A DNA stretch of 64,000 nt from Xanthomarina sp035306605. GTDB taxonomy: Bacteria > Bacteroidota > Bacteroidia > Flavobacteriales > Flavobacteriaceae. Both the position numbers and the translations under genes were made by a program. Positions 1 through 8,900 of this stretch are shown here, piece after piece (the first letter of the stretch is position 1; every line of letters starts with the position of its first letter). The notes under the pieces are model-generated. The model made no database searches. It was not told the DNA's origin and saw only the letters and a program-made list of their open reading frames with translations. The DNA lies in NCBI GenBank assembly GCA_035306605.1, contig DATGNR010000010.1; one strand, written 5' to 3'.

Positions 1-454
1 GTTTTTTAATAAAACGAACATTATTTGCGAAGTTGAAAAAACGGCTTTTAAGTTACAGGAACGTGCTTTAAGTATTTTTAAAATTATGGGAATGAATATG
101 CGTTATATGAATCCAGAAGCGCACGATAAACACATTGCTTACGTGTCTCATTTATCTCATATTAGTGCGTTTATGTTGGGGAAAACGGTTATGGAAAAAG
201 AAAAGAACGAACGGGATATTTTCGATTTGGCAGGAAGCGGGTTTGCTTCAACCGTCCGATTGGCAAAAAGTTCACCACAGATGTGGACACCCATTTTTAA
301 ACAAAATAAAGCAAATGTTATCGATACTTTAAACGAGTATATAAATAATTTATCTCAATTTAAAGACGCAATGGAATTAGACGATTATGAATATGTTTTT
401 AACGATATGGAAAACACCAATCGTATCAAACAGATTTTAAACGGAATACAATAA
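1..454 (+). CDS. tyrA: Prephenate dehydrogenase, C-terminal part (cut by window edge)
   Basis: The frame is open from base 2, so the gene begins before the window; about 150 C-terminal residues are visible. The stretch HDKHIAYVSHLSHISAFML is the conserved helical segment of TyrA-type prephenate dehydrogenases, which convert prephenate to 4-hydroxyphenylpyruvate for tyrosine synthesis. The NAD-binding Rossmann half lies outside. The next gene, 88 bases downstream on the same strand, encodes DAHP synthase/chorismate mutase, which fits an aromatic amino-acid operon. The internal ATG at 86 is not a real start, because homology continues upstream of it. The family call is fairly safe; the exact dehydrogenase specificity is inferred from the neighbour. 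Confidence 0.85.
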   Translation, partial: FFNKTNIICEVEKTAFKLQERALSIFKIMGMNMRYMNPEAHDKHIAYVSHLSHISAFMLGKTVMEKEKNERDIFDLAGSGFASTVRLAKSSPQMWTPIFKQNKANVIDTLNEYINNLSQFKDAMELDDYEYVFNDMENTNRIKQILNGIQ

Positions 455-542
455 GTAAAAACTCGAATTTAGCCTGTCTCTTGACAGACAAGAAACTTGA
501 TTTTTACCTGGCTTTCAACAAGACAGGAAAATTAACAATATT

Positions 543-1625
543 ATGAAAAACAAAAAAGAACTAAGAAACTGGTTAAATGCTTTTAATTTAAAGCATCCTT
601 TGGTGATTGCTGGACCTTGTAGTGCAGAGACCGAAGAGCAGGTTTTAAATATAGCACATCAATTAAAAGAGAGTGATGCAACTGTTTTGCGAGCAGGGAT
701 ATGGAAGCCAAGAACACGACCAGGGAATTTTGAAGGTGTTGGAGCTTTGGGTTTAAAATGGTTGCAAAAGGCCAAAGAAGAAACAGGAATGTTAATAGCT
801 ACCGAAGTTGCTAATGCAAATCATGTGGATTTAGCATTGGAACATGATGTGGATGTGCTTTGGATTGGAGCAAGAACAACAGTAAGTCCGTTTATTGTTC
901 AGGAAATTGCTGAAGCTTTAAAAGGAACCGATAAAATTGTCTTGGTTAAAAATCCGGTAAATCCAGATTTATCACTTTGGTTAGGAGCAGTGGAAAGATT
1001 TCACACTTCTGGAATCGATAAATTAGGGGTTATCCATCGTGGATTTTCAACTTATGAAAAAACCAGATATAGAAACAATCCGGAATGGCAAATTCCAATC
1101 GATTTACAAAATCGATTTCCCGATTTACCACTTATATTAGATCCTTCGCATATTGCCGGTCGAAGGGATGTTATTTTTGATTTATGTCAAACAGCTCTCG
1201 ATTTAAACTACGATGGATTGATGGTGGAGACCCATAATAATCCGGATAAAGCTTGGAGCGATGCTTCTCAGCAAATTACTCCAGACACCCTTATTCAGTA
1301 CACAAAAGATTTGCGTATTAGAAAAGAGGTTGGCGAAGCTGCCGAATTTAAAAATAAAATAAACACCCTGCGTACGCAAATAGATGTTATAGATCATCAG
1401 TTAATAGATATGCTTGGGAAACGAATGAAAATTGCGGAAGATATTGGTGCTTTGAAAAAAGTTCATAATGTAGCTGTTTTACAAACCAAGAGATGGAATG
1501 AAGTTTTGGAAAAAATGATCCAGCAAGGAGATGAAAAGAATTTAAGCGAAGAGTTTATTTTACGCATGTTTAAAGCCATTCATCAGGAATCGATTAATCA
1601 TCAAGAAAAGATTGTTAAAAAGTAG
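543..1625 (+). CDS. Bifunctional DAHP synthase / chorismate mutase
   Basis: A 360-residue fusion. Residues 1-265 are a DAHP synthase of the KDO8P-synthase-like (class I beta) type, with GPCSAE at 24-29, KPRTRPG starting at 55 and a downstream DPSHIAGRR motif. It condenses phosphoenolpyruvate and erythrose 4-phosphate, the entry step of the shikimate pathway. Residues 269-360 form an AroQ-type helical chorismate mutase domain (LRTQIDVIDHQLIDMLGKR), which converts chorismate to prephenate. Such fusions are common in Bacteroidota, and the mutase domain often serves feedback control of the synthase. The gene follows tyrA and probably shares its transcript. Start and length match the family. Confidence 0.93.
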   Translation: MKNKKELRNWLNAFNLKHPLVIAGPCSAETEEQVLNIAHQLKESDATVLRAGIWKPRTRPGNFEGVGALGLKWLQKAKEETGMLIATEVANANHVDLALEHDVDVLWIGARTTVSPFIVQEIAEALKGTDKIVLVKNPVNPDLSLWLGAVERFHTSGIDKLGVIHRGFSTYEKTRYRNNPEWQIPIDLQNRFPDLPLILDPSHIAGRRDVIFDLCQTALDLNYDGLMVETHNNPDKAWSDASQQITPDTLIQYTKDLRIRKEVGEAAEFKNKINTLRTQIDVIDHQLIDMLGKRMKIAEDIGALKKVHNVAVLQTKRWNEVLEKMIQQGDEKNLSEEFILRMFKAIHQESINHQEKIVKK

Positions 1626-1676
1626 TTTATCCAAGATTAATTTTTCCTTATTAATTAAAATTGCATCTTTGTAATA

Positions 1677-2636
1677 ATGACAGGAATAGTATATAAATCT
1701 ACAGGAAGTTGGTACACTGTAAAAACAGATTTTGGCACCGTTTATCCTTGTCGGATAAAAGGAAAGTTTAGAATTAAGGGCATTAAAAGTACCAATCCCA
1801 TTGCCGTTGGAGATCGAGTTGATTTTGAGTTAGATGTCGATAACAACGAAAATCCAATGGGGATGATAACCCACATTCACGATCGGAAAAATTACATCGT
1901 TAGAAAGTCTGTTAACTTATCGAAGCAAACACATATTATCGCATCTAATATTGATCAAGTGTTTTTGTTAGTTACAATTGATAACCCTCCAACTTTCACA
2001 ACCTTTATCGATAGATTTTTAGTTACTGCTGAAGCATATTCTATTAAAACAGTTATACTTTTTAATAAAGTCGATACATATAGCCAGGATACATTGGACG
2101 AAGTGAGATTTCTAGCTCATGTTTATCGAAAAATCGGGTATGAATGTATTGGAATTTCAGCAGCAACTGGAAAAAACATCGACAAGGTAAAAGCACTGAT
2201 GCAGGACAAAGTAAGCATGTTTGCTGGACATTCAGGAGTGGGTAAGTCTACATTAGTAAATGCTATCGAACCTGAATTGAATTTAAAAACAAAAGAAATA
2301 TCTACACAACATAGCCAAGGTCAACACACCACTACTTTTGCAGAAATGTTCGATTTGAGCTTTGGAGCAAAAATTATAGACACTCCAGGAATAAAAGGTT
2401 TCGGAGTTGTTGATATGGATAAAGCAGAAGTAAGTGATTATTTCCCTGAATTTTTCAAGCTTAAACAAGACTGTAAGTTTAATAATTGCATTCATGTAGA
2501 GGAGCCTAACTGTGCAGTTAAAGAAGCATTAGATAGAGATGAAATAGCATTTTCAAGGTACAGAAGTTATCTTCAAATTTTAGAAGGAGAAGACGAGCAT
2601 TATAGAACTGATAACTGGGATAAAGAACCAGAATAG
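1677..2636 (+). CDS. rsgA: Ribosome small-subunit-dependent GTPase A
   Basis: A 319-residue circularly permuted GTPase that acts in late 30S subunit maturation. The order of motifs shows the permutation: G4 NKVD at 130-133, then P-loop GHSGVGKS at 184-191, then G3 DTPG at 235-238. An N-terminal OB-fold precedes the GTPase domain. The C-terminal zinc site is intact, with Cys266, Cys271, His273 and Cys279 in the family spacing. A near-match to the Bacteroidota -7 box (CATCTTTG, 1664-1671) ends five bases before the ATG. The gene stands between the aromatic genes and dtd, all on the plus strand. Confidence 0.96.
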   Translation: MTGIVYKSTGSWYTVKTDFGTVYPCRIKGKFRIKGIKSTNPIAVGDRVDFELDVDNNENPMGMITHIHDRKNYIVRKSVNLSKQTHIIASNIDQVFLLVTIDNPPTFTTFIDRFLVTAEAYSIKTVILFNKVDTYSQDTLDEVRFLAHVYRKIGYECIGISAATGKNIDKVKALMQDKVSMFAGHSGVGKSTLVNAIEPELNLKTKEISTQHSQGQHTTTFAEMFDLSFGAKIIDTPGIKGFGVVDMDKAEVSDYFPEFFKLKQDCKFNNCIHVEEPNCAVKEALDRDEIAFSRYRSYLQILEGEDEHYRTDNWDKEPE

Positions 2637-2717
2637 GTTTAGTTTAATTTAGTTCTTGCATTTATAGTAAATACTCATTTCAATTTACATCATTCCTCTA
2701 AACATTAACACTATAGG

Positions 2718-3170
2718 ATGAAAGCAGTTATTCAAAGAGTTTCAAAAGCAAGTGTCACTATTGATGGAAAACAAGTTGCAAATATTCGTAGCGGATTACT
2801 TGTGTTATTAGGTATTGTGGATGAAGACACCCATGAAGATATTTCGTGGTTGTCCAATAAAATTGCCAATCTTCGAATTTTTAATGATGAAAATGGTGTG
2901 ATGAATCAATCCCTAATAAATCAAAATGGAGAAGCAATTGTTGTTAGTCAGTTTACACTTCACGCAAACACAAAAAAAGGAAATAGACCAAGCTATATTA
3001 AAGCTGCTAAACCAGATGTAGCCATTCCATTATACGAAGCTTTCGTGAAAGAATTGGAAATGGTTATAGGAAAACAGGTTCAAACAGGAGAGTTTGGTGC
3101 AGATATGAAAGTGGAACTCTTAAATGATGGTCCGGTAACCATCATAATTGATACAAAAAACAAAGAATAA
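2718..3170 (+). CDS. dtd: D-aminoacyl-tRNA deacylase
   Basis: A 150-residue protein of standard DTD length. It hydrolyses D-amino acids (and glycine) mischarged on tRNA, keeping D-residues out of proteins. The N-terminus MKAVIQRVSKASV is typical, and both active-site motifs are present: SQFTL in the middle and a GPVT motif near the end (NDGPVTI). The gene lies 81 bases after rsgA, with no terminator visible between them, so co-transcription is possible. Confidence 0.96.
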   Translation: MKAVIQRVSKASVTIDGKQVANIRSGLLVLLGIVDEDTHEDISWLSNKIANLRIFNDENGVMNQSLINQNGEAIVVSQFTLHANTKKGNRPSYIKAAKPDVAIPLYEAFVKELEMVIGKQVQTGEFGADMKVELLNDGPVTIIIDTKNKE

Positions 3171-3192
3171 GCTAATTTATTTAACTTAAAAT

Positions 3193-3222
3193 TTTGTTAT
3201 TTAGTAAATAAGTCTATTTTTG
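3193..3222 (+). promoter_or_regulatory. Bacteroidota-type promoter for the DUF3857 gene pair
   Basis: TTTG at 3193-3196 and TATTTTTG at 3215-3222 are separated by 18 bases. They match the -33 (TTTG) and -7 (TAnnTTTG) elements of the Bacteroidota housekeeping sigma factor. The -7 box ends 23 bases before the ATG at 3246. Confidence 0.55.
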
Positions 3223-3245
3223 AGATAGATAAAAGAAGTGCCTAC

Positions 3246-5151
3246 ATGCATAAAATTATACTTTTGTTAATCTCGGCACTATTTTACGTCCAAATAATCG
3301 CACAGGAAGATTCGCTTTTTAATGTGCATTCTATTCCGTTAGATCTTAAGGTAAAGGCAAATGCCGTTGTTCGATTTGATCAGATTCAAATTGATGTTAT
3401 TGATTATAATAAAATTGTTTACACAAACAAAAGAGTTGTTACAATTTTAAATAAGGAAGGCGATTATAAAATAGGAGCTTTTCATCATTATGATGAAAAT
3501 ATTAACATCCAAAACCTTGAAGCTAGAGTATTTAATGCTAATGGCAACGAAATTAAGAAATTTAGAAAAAACGATTTTAAAGATGTTAGCGCCGTTCCTG
3601 GTGGTACTTTATATTCCGATAGTCGAGTAAAATATCTAGACTACACTCCCATTAATTATCCATATACCATTCTTTTTGAAGCTAAAGTTATTTATAATTC
3701 AACAGCCTTCATTCCAAGCTGGTTACCTATTGAAGGTTTCTATATAAGCTCAGAAAATTCAGAATATAAAATCACGAATACTTCAGAAATTCCTATTAAA
3801 ATAAAAACTTCAAATTTTGAAACCTATTCTATTGAGAAACTAAACGACTTTCATTTTAAATCTAAAAACTTAAAATCCATAGAACCAGAATCTTTTAGTC
3901 CAGATTTTAAAACCTATGCCCCTGTTTTAAAAGCAGCTTTAACACAGTTTGATATGGAAGGCGTAAAAGGAGTTAATAATAATTGGGAGGATTTTGGATT
4001 ATGGATGAACAATAGTTTATTAGTTGGGACACAAGAATTACCTCAAACAGTTAAAAACAAGATAAAGGAACTTACTGAAAACGCTAATTCGAACGTTGAA
4101 AAAGCGAAGATTGTTTACCAATATATGCAAAACAAAACACGCTATATAAGTGTTCAAGTAGGTATTGGTGGTTGGAAACCTATGCTGGCAGAAGATGTAG
4201 AAAGATTGAGTTATGGAGACTGTAAAGCCTTAACAAATTATACACAAGCCCTATTAAAAGAAGTGGGAGTGGCTTCTTATTATACCATTATTTATGGAGA
4301 TGATAAACTTGTAAATATAGATAAGGATTTCTCGGCAACTCAAGGGAATCATGCTATTTTATGCTTGCCTAATAATGACGATTATATCTGGTTAGAGTGT
4401 ACTAGTCAAACCAATCCGTTTGGGTATACTGCTAATTTTACTGATGATAGGGAGGGATGCCTTAATAATTACACCAGAAGGTGGTAAAATTGTACATACA
4501 AAGGTATATGCCGCAGAAGAAAATGTTCAAAGGATAGATGCTGATATTTATTTAGATGAAAGCGGATCTGTTTTAGCAGAAGTTAATATTCAGTCAGAGG
4601 GCGCGCAATATGGCGAACATGAAGGCATACAAAATACCACATTAAAAGAACAAGAATTATATTATAAGCATGATTTCTGGAAGGACCTAAACAATCTTGA
4701 GATTTTAAATATGAATTATAAAAACAATAGAGATAGTATTGTTTTTAATGAAGACATTAAAGTTAAAATCCCTAATTATACCTCTAGAGCAGGTAGTAAA
4801 TTTTTATTTCAGCCTAATGTGTTTAATAAACTAACCATGGTACCTCCAAGGTATAAAAATAGAAAATCACCATTTGTTATCGAAAGAGGTTTTACAGATG
4901 TTGATACTTATAAAATTAAATTTTCTAACAATCTAGATGTGGAAGCTAAAACGAAGCCTGTTTCAATCCGAAATAAGTTTGGCTCTTACAATTTAACCAT
5001 CACAAAAACTAATAATATAATAAACTATAAACGCGAATTAATTCTAAATAAAGGCTCTTATTCTAAAGAAGATTATCAAGAATTTAGAGAGTTTTTTATA
5101 AGTATTAATAAGCATGATAATTCCAAAATTGTTTTCAACTCTAAAACCTAA
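3246..5151 (+). pseudogene. DUF3857/transglutaminase-like exported protein, frameshifted
   Basis: One reading frame runs from 3246 and ends at 4487; the rest of the same protein continues in another frame to 5151. The join is at 4449-4456, where AGGG is repeated in tandem. Removing one copy restores a continuous frame reading ...FTDDR-DALIITPEGG... and a protein of about 634 residues. The N-terminus is a signal peptide ending near IIAQ, followed by a DUF3857 region and a transglutaminase-like domain. The catalytic-type residues are present: Cys326 in YGDCK, His369 in GNHAI and Glu384 in WLECT. The intact paralogue follows directly. The break may be a recent mutation or a sequencing error; a truncated secreted product is also possible. 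Confidence 0.8.
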
Positions 5152-5154
5152 CCT

Positions 5155-7179
5155 ATGAAATATGTTTTTTTACTCGTAACTGTATTTACTTTACAAACAA
5201 TAACTGCCCAAGATTATAGATTTGGAAAAGTAAGTAAAGAGGAACTTCAAGAAATATCCGACCCAACAGATCCAGAAGTCAATGCAGCGGTGTTATATAG
5301 AAGTCAAGAAATTAAATTTGAATATATAGAAAGCAAAGGCTTTGTTCAGAAAAACGACATTCATGAACGTATAAAAATTTATAATAAAGAAGGATTTGAT
5401 CAAGCAACTAAATCCATTAATCTTTATAATGAATCTAATGAGTTGAAAGAAAGCTTAACAGGATTTAGGGCTTATACCTATAATTTAGAAGGTAATAAAA
5501 TTAAGGAAGACAAATTAAAAAATGATGGAATTTTCGAAGAAGAAACAAATAAGTATTGGTTAAAAACCAAGTTTACCATGCCTAATATTAAGGAAGGTAG
5601 CGTCATTGAATATAAATACACCATACAATCGGAACTGATTAGAATAGATGATATTGAATTTCAACAGGAAATACCAATAAGAAAACTAGATTTTAAAATG
5701 ACGACTCCAGAGTTTTATAATTATTCAAAATACCCAAATGTTAAAGCAGCGTATTATCCACAATTAAATAACACCTATAAGGAGACGACCGTTTTTCTTT
5801 CAGGAGAAATGCAGACTAAAATCTCACATAATCCTCAAAGAGGCACGCGTTCAGACTTTAGTAAAAATGAATGGAAGTATGTGGAATATATTACAACTGC
5901 TAACTTAGTTAATATTCCCGCTGTAAAAAGTGAGACCTACGTTACTAATATAGATAACTATAGAGCTATTATGAAAATGGATCTAAACTATATTCAATTT
6001 CCAAATCAAGTTAGAAAAGATTATTCAACCAACTGGGAAAAAGTAACTACAAGTATTTATAATAATACGGAGTTTGGGGAGCAATTAAATAAATCTGGTT
6101 ATTTTGGAAACGACTTAAACACCGCATTAGCCGGAGCAACAGATCCAGTTGAACAGGCAAATAACATACTTAATTTTGTAAAATCTAAAGTAAAATGGAA
6201 TGGTCTTCACGGGTATTATACAGACTTAGGAGTTAGACAAGCCAATAAGCAAGGAGCAGGAAATGTAGCAGATATTAATTTAATTTTAATAGCTATGTTG
6301 CGCGAAGCTGGTTTAGAAGCCAATCCTGTTTTATTAAGTACAAAAGAAAACGGTATTCCATTATTTCCAACTAGATCTGGGTTTAACTACGTTATTTGTG
6401 CAGTTAATACAGCCCAAGGTCAGTTGCTTTTAGATGCTTCACAAAATCATACTAGCCTAAATGTTCTACCTGTTAAAGTATTAAATTGGCAAGGACGTTT
6501 AATACGTAGAGATGGAAGTTCAGATTGGGTTAACCTATCGGTTGAAGAAGCTTCAAAAGAAATTGTTTCATTGAATATTAAGTTGAATTCAGATTTATCC
6601 GCAACTGGAAAAGTAAGAAATCAGTTTACAGATTATTCTGCTTTAAACTATAGAAATACCTTTGAAAGTTATTCCCATGACGATTTAGTAAAAGAAATAG
6701 AGTCAGAAAATGGGCAATTAGAGGTTTCAAATATTGAGGTTTTAGAAATGCAAGTTCCAATTAAACCTGTGCTTTTATCTTATGAATATCAATTAGAAGA
6801 AGCTTTAGAGGAAATTGGCGACAGTTATTATTTTTCACCTTTATTGTTTTTAAAAACAGAAGAGACACCATTTAAGCTTCAAACTAGAAAATATCCAATA
6901 GATTTAAATTTTCCTACTTCAAAAAAATATATGGTAAATATTATGTTACCAGATGGTTTTCAAGTAGCGTCTTTGCCAAAAAACGAGAAATTACAATATA
7001 ATAATACTGAAGGAGAGTTTACATATTTAATAAAAGAAAATGGCTCAATGCTTCAATTGATCATTTCATTAGATTTAAATAATACCTTAATTTTACCAGC
7101 TAATTATGAGGAATTCAAAAAGTTTTTTGAATTATTAGTAAGCAAACAAGCTGAAAAAATTGTACTTAAAAAAGCATAG
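5155..7179 (+). CDS. DUF3857 / transglutaminase-like exported protein
   Basis: A 674-residue protein with a clear signal peptide (MKYVFLLVTVFTLQTITAQ), so it is exported, probably to the periplasm or outer membrane. It contains a DUF3857 region and then a transglutaminase-like core around residues 330-430. At the catalytic position the usual GxC is replaced by GNVAD, and the His motif region reads FNYVICAV, so the Cys and His of an active enzyme seem absent. It starts four bases after the frameshifted paralogue and is likely in one operon with it. Function is unknown; similar pairs are common in Bacteroidota. Structural or binding roles are possible. Confidence 0.8.
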   Translation: MKYVFLLVTVFTLQTITAQDYRFGKVSKEELQEISDPTDPEVNAAVLYRSQEIKFEYIESKGFVQKNDIHERIKIYNKEGFDQATKSINLYNESNELKESLTGFRAYTYNLEGNKIKEDKLKNDGIFEEETNKYWLKTKFTMPNIKEGSVIEYKYTIQSELIRIDDIEFQQEIPIRKLDFKMTTPEFYNYSKYPNVKAAYYPQLNNTYKETTVFLSGEMQTKISHNPQRGTRSDFSKNEWKYVEYITTANLVNIPAVKSETYVTNIDNYRAIMKMDLNYIQFPNQVRKDYSTNWEKVTTSIYNNTEFGEQLNKSGYFGNDLNTALAGATDPVEQANNILNFVKSKVKWNGLHGYYTDLGVRQANKQGAGNVADINLILIAMLREAGLEANPVLLSTKENGIPLFPTRSGFNYVICAVNTAQGQLLLDASQNHTSLNVLPVKVLNWQGRLIRRDGSSDWVNLSVEEASKEIVSLNIKLNSDLSATGKVRNQFTDYSALNYRNTFESYSHDDLVKEIESENGQLEVSNIEVLEMQVPIKPVLLSYEYQLEEALEEIGDSYYFSPLLFLKTEETPFKLQTRKYPIDLNFPTSKKYMVNIMLPDGFQVASLPKNEKLQYNNTEGEFTYLIKENGSMLQLIISLDLNNTLILPANYEEFKKFFELLVSKQAEKIVLKKA

Positions 7180-7181
7180 CA

Positions 7182-7508
7182 ATGGACATAAAAAACTCTC
7201 AACAACAGGTTGATACTTGGATTAAAGAACATGGTGTTCGTTATTTCAACGAACTAACGAATATGGCTCAACTTACTGAAGAGGTAGGAGAAGTAGCTAG
7301 AATTATTGCTAGACGTTATGGTGAGCAAAGCGAAAAAGAAAGCGATAAGGATAAAGATCTAGGAGAAGAATTAGCTGATGTTGTTTTTGTGGTTTTATGT
7401 CTTGCTAATCAAACAGGAATTGATTTGCAAGCCGCTTTCGATAAGAAAATGGATAAGAAAACCAAGCGTGATCACGACAGACACCACAACAACGAAAAGT
7501 TAAAATAG
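7182..7508 (+). CDS. MazG-like nucleotide pyrophosphohydrolase
   Basis: A 108-residue all-helical protein with the two metal-binding signatures of the MazG/dUTPase-like superfamily: EEVGE at 33-37 and EELAD at 62-66. These enzymes coordinate magnesium and cleave nucleoside triphosphates to the monophosphate and pyrophosphate, often clearing non-canonical nucleotides. It begins two bases after the DUF3857 gene and ends four bases before aroA, so the three are probably co-transcribed although their functions are unrelated. The substrate cannot be told from sequence. It is a single-domain protein, unlike the two-domain E. coli MazG. Confidence 0.88.
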   Translation: MDIKNSQQQVDTWIKEHGVRYFNELTNMAQLTEEVGEVARIIARRYGEQSEKESDKDKDLGEELADVVFVVLCLANQTGIDLQAAFDKKMDKKTKRDHDRHHNNEKLK

Positions 7509-7512
7509 CTTA

Positions 7513-8775
7513 ATGGATATAAAACTTAATAAATCAACAATCCAAAACCTTCAATCTGTTTGTATTGAAAATACACATACAAGTAAATTATCGATTAGAA
7601 TAACTGGTTCTAAAAGCGAATCAAACAGATTGTTGTTATTACAAGCTTTATATCCAAACATTGAAATTGAAAATATTTCAAATTCGGATGATACCATGGT
7701 AATGGCTGAAGCCTTATCCACAACTTCTAACATTATCAATATTCATCATGCCGGAACTGCCATGCGTTTTTTAACTGCTTATTTTTCCACGCAAAATGGG
7801 AGAGAAGTAGTTTTAACCGGTTCTGATAGAATGAAGGAGCGTCCAATAAAAATTTTGGTAGAAGCACTCCAAAGTCTCGGAGCTGAGATTTCCTATTTGG
7901 AGACCGAAGGTTTTCCGCCATTAAAAATTAAAGGAAAAACTTTAACTCAAAACAAGGCAAGTTTAAAAGCCGACGTTAGCAGTCAGTATATTTCGGCTTT
8001 GCTCCTTATAGCGCCAAGACTAGAAAACGGTCTAGAACTTACCTTAGAGGGAGAAATAACATCTGTTCCTTATATCAATTTGACTTTAAGTTTGCTAAAT
8101 GAAGTAGGTATAAAAAATTCATTTAAGAAACAGGTTATAAAAGTCGAACAACAATCAAGAATTAACAATTACAAATTGGTAATCGAATCCGATTGGTCGT
8201 CTGCATCTTATTTTTATAGCATTTTGGCTTTAAGCCAAGTTGGAACAGAAATTAGCCTTTCTTCATATAAAAAGGATTCCTTGCAAGGAGATTCTGTTTT
8301 GGCGGAAATTTACCAGCAATTTGGGGTTGAAACTACATTTAGTAATAACAATATTATTCTTCGGAAAACAACATCAATTAACGGTAAAACAACCATCAAA
8401 TTGAATTTATCAAACACTCCAGATATTGCACAAACCATAGCAGTAACTTGCTTAGGATTAGGGTTGGAATGTCACCTTGCCGGACTTCATACTTTAAAAA
8501 TAAAAGAAACCGATAGACTATTAGCGCTTAAAACCGAAATTGAAAAATTGGGAGCGGAAATATTAATTACCGACGACAGTTTGATGTTAAAAGCTTCAAA
8601 AAATCTAAAAAACAATGTAAGTATCAATACTTATAACGATCATCGAATGGCCTTGGCATTCGCACCTTTAGCACTAAAAACCTCAATGATTATCAAGGAT
8701 GCTGAGGTTGTTTCAAAATCATATCCAACTTTTTGGGAAGACCTTAAAAGCATTGGATTTAAAATTACAAAATAA
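7513..8775 (+). CDS. aroA: 3-phosphoshikimate 1-carboxyvinyltransferase (EPSP synthase)
   Basis: A 420-residue protein of normal EPSP synthase length. It transfers the enolpyruvyl group of phosphoenolpyruvate to shikimate 3-phosphate, the sixth step of the shikimate pathway. Supporting motifs are the N-terminal SKSESNRLL, AGTAMRFLTAYF, the RPI loop in MKERPI, the central ITSVPYI region and DHRMALAFA near the C-terminus. It follows the MazG-like gene by four bases. It complements the DAHP synthase/chorismate mutase and tyrA at the start of the window, although it is not adjacent to them. Confidence 0.96.
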   Translation: MDIKLNKSTIQNLQSVCIENTHTSKLSIRITGSKSESNRLLLLQALYPNIEIENISNSDDTMVMAEALSTTSNIINIHHAGTAMRFLTAYFSTQNGREVVLTGSDRMKERPIKILVEALQSLGAEISYLETEGFPPLKIKGKTLTQNKASLKADVSSQYISALLLIAPRLENGLELTLEGEITSVPYINLTLSLLNEVGIKNSFKKQVIKVEQQSRINNYKLVIESDWSSASYFYSILALSQVGTEISLSSYKKDSLQGDSVLAEIYQQFGVETTFSNNNIILRKTTSINGKTTIKLNLSNTPDIAQTIAVTCLGLGLECHLAGLHTLKIKETDRLLALKTEIEKLGAEILITDDSLMLKASKNLKNNVSINTYNDHRMALAFAPLALKTSMIIKDAEVVSKSYPTFWEDLKSIGFKITK

Positions 8776-8790
8776 TAAGTGGCTAAATAC

Positions 8791-8822
8791 TTGACAACGC
8801 CTACTTTCAGGTCGTATATTTG
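8791..8822 (+). promoter_or_regulatory. Promoter for queA
   Basis: TTGAC at 8791-8795 and TATATTTG at 8815-8822 (followed by CA) match the Bacteroidota -33 and -7 elements, with 21 bases between TTG and the -7 box. Transcription would give a leader of roughly 70 bases before the ATG at 8901. The box lies upstream of, or overlaps, every longer possible start of queA, which supports the 8901 start. Confidence 0.65.
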
Positions 8823-8900
8823 CACCTTTCCAAAATAATAGATTTTCACAAAATATGTGCCTCATTTATAAAAAGTGAAAACGATAAAAACAAACTATAT

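Noticed and set aside
473..527. Attenuator-like pairing between CCTGTCT and AGACAGG before the DAHP synthase gene
   Set aside because: Only seven paired bases with a 41-base loop, and no leader peptide rich in aromatic codons was found.
4440..4470. Programmed ribosomal frameshifting as the explanation of the break
   Set aside because: There is no slippery heptamer or downstream pseudoknot; a 4-bp duplication is a simpler cause.
4420..5151. Reading the second half of the broken DUF3857 gene as an independent gene starting at 4420
   Set aside because: Its first residues overlap the other frame and are unlike any protein start; similarity begins only after the AGGG duplication, so it is the continuation of the upstream gene.
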